Shown here piece after piece: positions 1-5,022 of a stretch of 5,933 nucleotides of DNA. The translations under genes and the position numbers were made by a program. Numbering within the stretch: position 1 is the stretch's first letter; the number at the start of each line of letters is the position of its first letter. A model generated the notes under the pieces. It did not search any database. It worked only from the letters and a program-made list of their open reading frames with translations, and was not told where the DNA came from. The DNA comes from Chloroflexota bacterium (GTDB lineage Bacteria > Chloroflexota > Anaerolineae > Anaerolineales > UBA4823), in NCBI GenBank assembly GCA_030613705.1, contig JAUWLJ010000147.1, positions 1 to 5,933 on the forward strand. Reading direction: 5' to 3'.

Positions 1-412
1 AATCCCATGAGTAGCGGTGGTAGCCAGTATTGATGATCAGGATATCGCCCTCTTTGACCGTTGCTCTCTCCAGGATCATCTCAGGGGTGTAGAGACTGTA
101 ATCGGATACCGCCTCGGAGATATCGACGACCACGCCAGGACCACAAAGGTCTTCCAGGGGGATGTCCGCTATCGCTCTGCCACCGGAATGGAAGGCGGTT
201 TCGCCGACCAGGTGAGTCCCTACGGTGTTGCGCCAGTTCAGCAGCTGTCCGTTCGCTCCCAGACCGCCACCATACGCACCAGTGACCCGTTTGAAGAAAT
301 GGATCTCTAAAGCTTTTTCTCCTGGCCAGGGTGGCGTGAAGATGCTGCAGCCTTGAGTCAGATCGTAAAGTTTCGTATCGGACATTACTTTAATAAATTG
401 TTCCCTATCCAT
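1..412 (-). CDS. Cyclase-family (KynB-like, PF04199) hydrolase, N-terminal part, cut by the left window edge
   Basis: An open frame runs from an ATG at 412-410 to the window edge without a stop, giving 137 residues; family members are usually 210-300 residues, so the C-terminal half is outside. The start is supported by a strong binding site, AAGGAG, six bases upstream. The N-terminus has the family opening YDLTQG (16-21) and TPPWPG (26-31). It continues with GTH (65-67), GGRAIADIPLEDL (77-89), GPGVVVDIS (91-99) and GDILIINTGYHRYSW (122-136). Known members (kynurenine formamidase, isatin hydrolase) are metal-dependent hydrolases that open or cleave amide bonds using an HxGTHxDxPxH motif. Here the matching stretch reads TVGTHLVGETAFH, so the first His and the Asp of that motif are replaced by Thr63 and Val69. 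That makes the substrate, and possibly the metal use, uncertain. It is the last operon gene seen, just beyond the left heptad array. The family is fairly sure; the substrate is unknown. Confidence 0.82.
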   Translation of the reverse strand, partial: MDREQFIKVMSDTKLYDLTQGCSIFTPPWPGEKALEIHFFKRVTGAYGGGLGANGQLLNWRNTVGTHLVGETAFHSGGRAIADIPLEDLCGPGVVVDISEAVSDYSLYTPEMILERATVKEGDILIINTGYHRYSWD

Positions 413-430
413 TCTTTCTCCTTTCCTGGT

Positions 431-493
431 TATTAGATATTTGATATTAGGTATTAGATATTGGGTATTAGATATTTGGTATTAGGTATTTAA
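431..493. repeat. Left heptad array: nine tandem 7-base units, plus-strand consensus TATTAGR
   Basis: Read on the plus strand from 431, the sequence divides into nine consecutive 7-base units with no gaps. Examples are TATTAGA (431-437, 452-458, 466-472), TATTAGG (445-451, 480-486) and TATTTGG (473-479). All nine begin with TATT, and variation is confined to the last three bases. The array fills nearly the whole spacer between the four-helix gene and the binding site of the cyclase gene. Its last unit (487-493) contains the TAA stop of the four-helix gene (complement of 490-492). It is the inverted partner of the array at 991-1060. Confidence 0.93.
443..458. repeat. Left half of a perfect 16-base inverted repeat (partner 1026-1041)
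   Basis: GATATTAGGTATTAGA at 443-458 is the exact reverse complement of TCTAATACCTAATATC at 1026-1041. This is the longest perfect match I found between the two heptad arrays. In a transcript through the operon the two copies could pair and loop out the whole four-helix gene, with weaker heptad-by-heptad pairing on either side. Confidence 0.93.
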
Positions 494-975
494 GTATTTT
501 GGATCCACCGAATCTCATCGTCTGTAAATAGGGATCTTGATACGTCATTATCTTGATCATCCAAGTAATGAATGGGAGCTTCGGCTATTGATTTCAACTT
601 TGATTTGTTGTTGTGTCGTTGAGCTTTCAGAGTGGAAATAAAGGCGTTTAATTGACGCGCCAGATCGGACAATTGGGAGGCGTAGTCCTTCACCTGATTA
701 GATGGCATCAGTTCACGTTCCAGTGCGCGGTTGAGCCAGTATTTGGTCTCAAAAAGGCTTCCACGGGCATAATATAAGAATTGTACTTTCTCACCATAAT
801 GAAAACGACCGAAGGCTTCCGCGATGTTTGCTCCGATTGAGTCCGCAGCTCTGGCAAGTTGTTTGCCGACAACATCTCGCACAAATGGGTCCCACTGGAC
901 AACTTGTTTCCAAATACCATCTGCCGTTGCCTCAGCAGTCTGAAGGACCCTCAATTCCTCAAACTTCAACGACAT
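490..975 (-). CDS. Four-helix-bundle protein of the S23 / 23S rRNA intervening-sequence family
   Basis: This 161-residue protein starts at ATG 975-973 with AAGGAG seven bases upstream. The family signature is clear: KFEELRVLQTAEA (4-16) in helix 1, then QLARAADSIGANIAEAFGR (39-57) in helix 2, then FLYYARGSLFETKYWLNRA (66-84) in helix 3. A fourth helix covers about 93-118. There is no signal peptide or membrane segment, so it should be cytosolic. Family members occur inside 23S rRNA intervening sequences and as stand-alone genes; they share the fold of Avd, the accessory protein of diversity-generating retroelements. Their biochemical role is poorly known, though nucleic acid binding is suspected. 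Residues 119-161 are a charged extension beyond the usual 115-125 residues. The final residues and the TAA stop are encoded by the heptad array. Parts of the gene are more AT-rich than its neighbours (541-600 is about 37% GC, against about 60% at 1141-1260), which fits separate ancestry. It has no evident link to the surrounding metabolic genes. Confidence 0.9.
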   Translation of the reverse strand: MSLKFEELRVLQTAEATADGIWKQVVQWDPFVRDVVGKQLARAADSIGANIAEAFGRFHYGEKVQFLYYARGSLFETKYWLNRALERELMPSNQVKDYASQLSDLARQLNAFISTLKAQRHNNKSKLKSIAEAPIHYLDDQDNDVSRSLFTDDEIRWIQNT

Positions 976-990
976 CCTCTCGCTCCTTTA

Positions 991-1060
991 CCAAATATCC
1001 GATCTCTATTCACTAATCTCCAATCTCTAATACCTAATATCCATTCTCCAATCCCTAAAA
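991..1060. repeat. Right heptad array: ten tandem 7-base units, plus-strand consensus YCYAATM
   Basis: Read on the plus strand from 991, the sequence divides into ten gap-free 7-base units. Examples are TCCAATC (1019-1025, 1047-1053), TCTAATA (1026-1032), CCTAATA (1033-1039) and CCTAAAA (1054-1060). It is more degenerate than the left array and runs in the opposite orientation. It begins right next to the binding site of the four-helix gene. Its last unit holds the TAG stop of the DUF1116 gene (complement of 1055-1057). Only about 15 bases of the 79-base spacer (976-1054) lie outside the array. Confidence 0.9.
1026..1041. repeat. Right half of a perfect 16-base inverted repeat (partner 443-458)
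   Basis: TCTAATACCTAATATC is the exact reverse complement of 443-458. In the operon transcript this half lies between the DUF1116 stop and the four-helix start, and its partner lies after the four-helix stop. Confidence 0.93.
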
Positions 1061-2296
1061 CCCATATTTTTCAGCATATGCAACCAGGGCTTCTTCGAAC
1101 ATGTTCATCGGTGGCCGCACCAATCCAGCCCCGACCTGTCCGACACCAGCCTCCTTGTGGGCGATGCCGGTATTGACGCGCGGGGTGATGCCTTTTTCGA
1201 CCACCTTGCGGATATCTATTCCGGTGGGGGTGCCGCGAAAATCAAGCGGTGGGATGGTGAAGTATTTATGTTCAGTGAAACAAATTTCGTACATTTCCAG
1301 GGTGGCATTGATTGCATCTCTAGGGGTGCCGCTGACGAAAGTAACGATGGCGGGGGCGCTGGCCATGGCAAAGGCACCAATGCCTGCCGTCTCAGTGATG
1401 GTGCTGTCACCAATATCACCGCTGGCATCCTCGGCCGTAAAGCCCGGGAAGTACAATCCCTGGGGGACCGCGACTGGAGCTGTAAACCAGCGATCGCCCA
1501 AACCGCTGACCCGGATACCAAAATCGGTGCCGTTGCGAGCCATCACGCTGACAATCGTACTGCCTTCAATATTATGGGCTGTGTCGACCATCGCCTTACA
1601 AGCTGCCATGACTGGATTCAGCACGCTGAGGGCGTTATCTCCCAAGGCTTGGATGATCTCGGATGCCACTGCGGAATCATCGGTCGCCTTAACGATATAA
1701 GGCGCCAAGTTTTTGGTGAACATGATCGAGCCAGCTTTGTTGCGGTTGTGACCCTCGTCTCCCATATGCAGCGCTTCCGCTAATAGAACACGAATGTCGA
1801 TCCCGCCGGACATTTCTATCGCCTTTCCCAAAACCGGAGCCATCACCTCTTCCATCCAGCGCAGGCGCTCCAACACCTCCTCGCTGTAAGCACCATAGCG
1901 CAGCACCTTGCCATAGCCTTCGTTTAAGTTGGAGAACGATTTGTTGCCGTGGGTCAGGTTTTCGAGGATATAAACTGACATGGAAGGGCAGATCACGCCT
2001 GCCATGGGTCCGACAGATTGATGGTCGTGGCAAGGCTCAAGTTTGATCGCGCCAGATTCGACCAGGGCTTGTGCCTCTGCACCGTTTTTTGCTTTGCCTT
2101 CGAAGATCAATGCGCCGGTTATGGCGCCCTGCATCGGGCCAGAAGCGCGTCCCCAGGTGATAGGTGGGCCTGCATGCAGGAGTAGATCATCCCGCATGCC
2201 TGGGATCACATCAATCGCCTTACCCATCCCCACAACCACCGGACGGGCTTCCATCATGCGCTGTGTGGCTTCAGTATTTGCTTTTTCAATGTCCAT
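1055..2296 (-). CDS. ylbE: DUF1116 / YlbE-family protein (AllG-like, oxamate carbamoyltransferase component)
   Basis: A 413-residue protein close to the length of E. coli YlbE (AllG). In E. coli, AllF (FdrA), AllG and AllH (YlbF) together are assigned to oxamate carbamoyltransferase, which converts oxalurate and phosphate to oxamate and carbamoyl phosphate. Stretches that look family-like, rich in Gly, His and acidic residues, are HAGPPITWGR (41-50), EPCHDHQSVGPMAGV (87-101), ALHMGDEGHNRNKAG (175-189), MARNGTDFGIRVSG (252-265), GDSTITETAGIGAFAM (296-311) and AHKEAGVGQVGAG (379-391). No membrane segment is evident. I start at ATG 2296-2294 because AAGGTGA lies five bases upstream; an in-frame ATG at 2314 would add six residues (MRKVKS) but has no binding site. 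It follows the amidase gene by 45 bases. Membership in DUF1116 is confident. That it acts on oxalurate here, rather than a related carbamoyl or acyl compound, is inference. The TAG stop lies in the first unit of the heptad array. Confidence 0.88.
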   Translation of the reverse strand: MDIEKANTEATQRMMEARPVVVGMGKAIDVIPGMRDDLLLHAGPPITWGRASGPMQGAITGALIFEGKAKNGAEAQALVESGAIKLEPCHDHQSVGPMAGVICPSMSVYILENLTHGNKSFSNLNEGYGKVLRYGAYSEEVLERLRWMEEVMAPVLGKAIEMSGGIDIRVLLAEALHMGDEGHNRNKAGSIMFTKNLAPYIVKATDDSAVASEIIQALGDNALSVLNPVMAACKAMVDTAHNIEGSTIVSVMARNGTDFGIRVSGLGDRWFTAPVAVPQGLYFPGFTAEDASGDIGDSTITETAGIGAFAMASAPAIVTFVSGTPRDAINATLEMYEICFTEHKYFTIPPLDFRGTPTGIDIRKVVEKGITPRVNTGIAHKEAGVGQVGAGLVRPPMNMFEEALVAYAEKYGF

Positions 2297-2301
2297 GGAT
2301 T

Positions 2302-2308
2302 TCACCTT
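2302..2308 (-). promoter_or_regulatory. Ribosome binding site that decides the DUF1116 start
   Basis: AAGGTGA on the minus strand ends five bases before ATG 2296. The alternative ATG at 2314 lies upstream of this site and is preceded only by AT-rich sequence without a purine-rich match, so the shorter protein is preferred. Confidence 0.7.
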
Positions 2309-2341
2309 TCGCATTATTTATGGTATAGGTTTTAATGTCTG

Positions 2342-3229
2342 CTACTTCCTGGGGAAACGAATCCCAGGTTCAAAACGAGAGCGGGCTTCTTTCAAGATCC
2401 CTTCGTAAAGTTTTAAGTTTCGATCTTCCAGGTGGTCGAAATTCTGAAGGCTCTTGCTGCCATAGGTGATATAGCGCATTGGGTCGGGATCGAGCCTGGC
2501 GGCGATGATCTCTTCGGTGCCGCGCGCTTGAGCCAACCGCCAGGCGATCGGGTTGAGGATCATACTGTGACCGAAGCCATAATTTCCCCCTGCATCGGGT
2601 CCGATCAAGTTGCTGGCCAACAGGTAGACATGATTATCGTATGCGCGGGCAGCATTGGTGATATACCAGATGTCGTAGCTGCGCTGCAGGGCAGATACCC
2701 GGATGATGATCTCCGCGCCTTTCACCGCCAGGAGGCGGGACAGCTCGGGGAAGTCGCCATCATAGCAGATGATCATGCCGATATCCCCAAGCGGGGTCTT
2801 GAATACATCCGCGTGATCTCCGACCAAAACCCAACCACCCCCATCCTGCCGCTCCCATGGGGCGGGATGGGTCTTGTCATAAATGCCTGCTATCTCGCCA
2901 TCGCTCCCGATCAAGATGGCAGAGTTATAGACCATTCCCCGCTCACCGGCTCGGCGGTAGGAAGGCCAGACCACGTAGACACCCAGCTCCTTGGCTTTGG
3001 CTTGTATGGCTTGGGTAATACGGCCCGGTGCTTCATCCACCAGGTCCCACAATTGACCGGCATCCAGTCCAGTCTCGTATCCAGTTGTGACTGTCTCTGG
3101 AAAAATGACCAGCTCGGCTTCATACTCGTGGACCGCTTTTTCCAGCCAGGATAACCCTTTTGCTATGTTGGCTTCCACATCATTGGGGGTGATCGCAATT
3201 TGTACACAGGCGGCGACGAACTCTTTCAT
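2342..3229 (-). CDS. Carbon-nitrogen hydrolase (nitrilase superfamily amidase)
   Basis: A 295-residue cytosolic enzyme of the usual size for the superfamily. The three catalytic residues are all in proper context: Glu45 in VIFPETVTTGYE, Lys119 in YDKTHP and Cys155 in MIICYDGDFPE. Glu126 (PWERQ) is a candidate for the second, structural glutamate. NAARAYDNHVYLLASN (192-207) and GHSMILNP (220-227) are typical later strands. Such enzymes hydrolyse amides or N-carbamoyl groups to acid plus ammonia (and carbon dioxide for carbamoyl substrates). The closest flavour appears to be aliphatic amidase, formamidase or N-carbamoyl hydrolase rather than a true nitrilase, but I cannot choose between them. 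It starts at ATG 3229 with a perfect AAGGAGG six bases upstream, adjoining the FdrA stop codon. It lies between fdrA and the DUF1116 gene, which suggests it acts on the same substrate series, for example oxamate to oxalate plus ammonia. That last step is inference. Confidence 0.92.
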   Translation of the reverse strand: MKEFVAACVQIAITPNDVEANIAKGLSWLEKAVHEYEAELVIFPETVTTGYETGLDAGQLWDLVDEAPGRITQAIQAKAKELGVYVVWPSYRRAGERGMVYNSAILIGSDGEIAGIYDKTHPAPWERQDGGGWVLVGDHADVFKTPLGDIGMIICYDGDFPELSRLLAVKGAEIIIRVSALQRSYDIWYITNAARAYDNHVYLLASNLIGPDAGGNYGFGHSMILNPIAWRLAQARGTEEIIAARLDPDPMRYITYGSKSLQNFDHLEDRNLKLYEGILKEARSRFEPGIRFPRK

Positions 3230-3235
3230 CAGCTG

Positions 3236-3242
3236 CCTCCTT
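3236..3242 (-). promoter_or_regulatory. Strong ribosome binding site of the amidase gene, adjacent to the fdrA stop
   Basis: AAGGAGG on the minus strand lies six bases before ATG 3229 and two bases after the TAA stop of fdrA (3247-3245). The 15-base spacer therefore leaves little room for anything but translational coupling between the two genes. Confidence 0.8.
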
Positions 3243-3244
3243 TT

Positions 3245-4978
3245 TTATTTGCTTTTCATGCGCTCGAGGATAGCCATCAATTTTTCATCCCCACTGGCTG
3301 GGGGACGCCATTCTACCTGAACTACCTGTGCGCCTTGATCAGCCAAACTCTCAGTGAAAGTTTCAAGCCCGACATTGATGGCTGCCATGGGTTGATTCAA
3401 GGCTTGTAAATCTACTTCTGCCAGATTATTCTGGCTCGTCCTGGCCGCAGCTGGGTCCAGGGCTTGCGCCAGCCGGCCAACGAAGCTGGCAGCGGCATCG
3501 TTGCTGGTGAAAACCCGCGCCCCTGCCGCCTCTAATTGTTCAATTTGGGCGTGCATATCCTGTGGGTCCTCATCCGTTCCGGTTACGATGGCGACGACCT
3601 CTAGATAGCGGCCTGATTTCTCGGCTCCCGTGCGTGCGCTGATAATGGCAGGCGCCAGCTCTGAGGCAGGATCGGGGTGCGCTCCAAAGCCCAGGACGAC
3701 ACCCAGGAGAATTACGGCAACTGCGGGATCGCTGGCTTCCATTTCCAAACGGCGCAGGCGCAGATCGTTGTCTAACATGGGGTGCAGGCGGCCAACAGTA
3801 AACTCGGCTTCGCCCAGATCGAGAATGGTAGGCTCCTGGCTGACCAATGAGTCCGCCAGGCGGTATTTTTTGTCCAAGGGGGCATTGGAATACACTGCGG
3901 GTAAATAATTCTCCAGGACCAGCAAAGCCTCGTAGGCCAGTGTCCCACCCGAGAAGAGCCCTCGCAGGTAGCGTTGATCTGGGGAAAATAAATCGAGATT
4001 GAATTGCTCATCTGGCTCGACTGCCGCACCTTTGGATGATAATTTGACAGCCAACTCGGCAGTTTCATCGAAAGAGGTGGCGAAATAGACGTTGTCCACT
4101 TTGCGCAGCGCGGTCGAGTAGCCAATAAAATCTACCACGACTGGTTTTCCTATCTGGCGGGCAGTCTGCACCAGCTCGTCTGCAACGGATTTTGAAGGTG
4201 GCTTAGATACCAGAACGATGACCTGAGTCTGGGGATCGCGGCTGAGCAGGTCGAGTCCCTGACGAGCGGTCACCGCGCCTACCTGTTCAGTGAGGTCGCG
4301 TCCACCTGTACCCAAAGCTTGGGTGATGCCGCCCCCAAACTGGTGAATTCGGGAGGTGACCTGCTGCAAACCTGTACCCGAGCCTGCGACCAGGCCGATC
4401 GAACCACGGCGAACCTTGTTAGCGAAGCCCAGCCCGACGCCATTGACGATGGCAGTACCGCAATCCGGTCCCATAACAATCAGACCTTTACCAGCTGCGG
4501 TATGCTTTAGCTCTATTTCATCCATTAAAGTTATGTTATCGCTGTAGAGGAAAACGTGTTTATCCAGATCCAACGCACTCCGGGCTACACCGGCAGCATA
4601 GCGCCCGGGAACCGATACAAGCACCCATTGTGCGTCGGGTATCATCTGGGCTGCTGATTCGAGGCTCTTCGGGCGGTAATCTTCTTCTATACCCCCACTG
4701 CGGCGGGCAGCGAGTAGATCGTCCACACCTTCCAGGGCGGCCTGAGCTGCTGTTTCGTCATCAGCCTTAATCACGATCACCATATCATCGACACCAGCAG
4801 CTTTGATCTCTGGTGCTAAAAGATCGCTCTGGGCAAGTAAATCTTTGTTGGCATCTGTGCCCATGATCACACCGGCGTCGATCACACCCGGCAGTTCAGT
4901 CAGAGAGCGCTGCAGCTGCATGAGAATCACCGAGTCGTAATAAGCGCCAGATCGAATTTCACCTTTCGTTATTGACAT
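3245..4978 (-). CDS. fdrA: FdrA family protein (AllF-like, succinyl-CoA synthetase alpha-related)
   Basis: A 577-residue protein, slightly longer than E. coli FdrA (about 555). The family opening GAYYDSVILMQLQ (11-23) is followed by an N-terminal domain with PGVIDAGVIMGTDANKDLL (30-48). A Rossmann-like, nucleotide- or CoA-binding region spans about 115-200, with VSVPGRYAAG and VMGPDCGTAI (168-177). The ligase-like middle has GSGTGLQQVTSRI (199-211) and ALGTGGRDL (221-229). The C-terminal half carries LFSGGTLAYEA (341-351), GEAEFTVGRLHPMLD (389-403) and GFGAHPDPASE (430-440). The GHAGA phosphohistidine motif of succinyl-CoA synthetase is absent. In E. coli FdrA (AllF) works with AllG and AllH in oxamate carbamoyltransferase. 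The DUF1116 partner is two genes downstream here, supporting the same type of complex. A tail at about 533-573 (INVGLETF ... EWRPPASGDE) resembles a small module that I recall at FdrA/DUF1116 junctions. The start has AGGGAG five bases upstream and follows the CoA-transferase stop by 44 bases. Confidence 0.92.
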   Translation of the reverse strand: MSITKGEIRSGAYYDSVILMQLQRSLTELPGVIDAGVIMGTDANKDLLAQSDLLAPEIKAAGVDDMVIVIKADDETAAQAALEGVDDLLAARRSGGIEEDYRPKSLESAAQMIPDAQWVLVSVPGRYAAGVARSALDLDKHVFLYSDNITLMDEIELKHTAAGKGLIVMGPDCGTAIVNGVGLGFANKVRRGSIGLVAGSGTGLQQVTSRIHQFGGGITQALGTGGRDLTEQVGAVTARQGLDLLSRDPQTQVIVLVSKPPSKSVADELVQTARQIGKPVVVDFIGYSTALRKVDNVYFATSFDETAELAVKLSSKGAAVEPDEQFNLDLFSPDQRYLRGLFSGGTLAYEALLVLENYLPAVYSNAPLDKKYRLADSLVSQEPTILDLGEAEFTVGRLHPMLDNDLRLRRLEMEASDPAVAVILLGVVLGFGAHPDPASELAPAIISARTGAEKSGRYLEVVAIVTGTDEDPQDMHAQIEQLEAAGARVFTSNDAAASFVGRLAQALDPAAARTSQNNLAEVDLQALNQPMAAINVGLETFTESLADQGAQVVQVEWRPPASGDEKLMAILERMKSK

Positions 4979-4989
4979 AGGTACTCCCT

Positions 4990-5005
4990 GATAATTTTTA
5001 TTATC
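4990..5005. repeat. AT-rich perfect palindrome abutting the fdrA ribosome binding site
   Basis: GATAAT and ATTATC flank a four-base loop of T (plus strand), a perfect six-pair stem. On the minus strand it ends one base before AGGGAG, the fdrA binding site (4984-4989). Five of the six stem pairs are A-T, so any RNA hairpin would be weak. It could be an operator half-pair, a weak translational element or chance. No T-run follows it, so it is not an intrinsic terminator. Confidence 0.3.
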
Positions 5006-5022
5006 TGCTGATTTTATGAGGC

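Larger units (their letters stand above)
431..1060 (-). mobile_element. Candidate intervening-sequence-like cassette: S23-family gene between inverted heptad arrays
   Basis: A block of about 630 bases has outer parts formed by two heptad arrays in opposite orientation and an interior that is a single four-helix-bundle gene with its own ribosome binding site. It sits precisely between the last codons of the DUF1116 gene and the binding site of the cyclase gene, in an operon whose other spacers are 15 to 45 bases. Intervening sequences in bacterial 23S rRNA genes (Leptospira, Coxiella) are also a few hundred bases long, carry an S23-family ORF and have complementary ends. The mobile or intervening nature is inference: I see no transposase, no convincing target-site duplication, and no empty site to compare with. 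Confidence 0.5.

Noticed and set aside
17..310. Plus-strand frames near the left edge
   Set aside because: The minus strand encodes clear cyclase-family motifs across the same bases with a strong ribosome binding site, so the plus frames are shadows.
413..489. Intrinsic terminator after the four-helix gene
   Set aside because: The repeats are AT-rich and within one array all point the same way, so there is no local GC-rich hairpin followed by a T-run.
431..1060. CRISPR array at the repeated spacers
   Set aside because: Units are 7 bases in direct tandem with no spacers, and the two arrays are inverted around an ORF; none of this fits a CRISPR.
490..1060. Diversity-generating retroelement, because Avd shares the four-helix fold
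   Set aside because: No reverse transcriptase, template repeat or variable-repeat target gene is visible in the window, and the protein matches the S23-type signature.
431..1060. Classical transposon with target-site duplication
   Set aside because: No transposase ORF, and the flanks outside the arrays (about 413-430 and 1061-1080) show no convincing direct duplication; only the weaker cassette interpretation is kept.
1101..1783. Plus-strand open frames opposite the DUF1116 gene
   Set aside because: They are antisense shadows of a well-conserved gene, and their translations are low-complexity without family motifs.
2432..3154. A 240-residue plus-strand frame opposite the amidase gene
   Set aside because: It lies entirely antisense to a gene with an intact catalytic triad, and its translation shows no recognisable domain.
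4979..5022. An internal promoter ahead of fdrA
   Set aside because: The spacer is AT-rich and offers -10-like strings, but there is no paired -35 at proper spacing and the upstream gene ends only 44 bases away.
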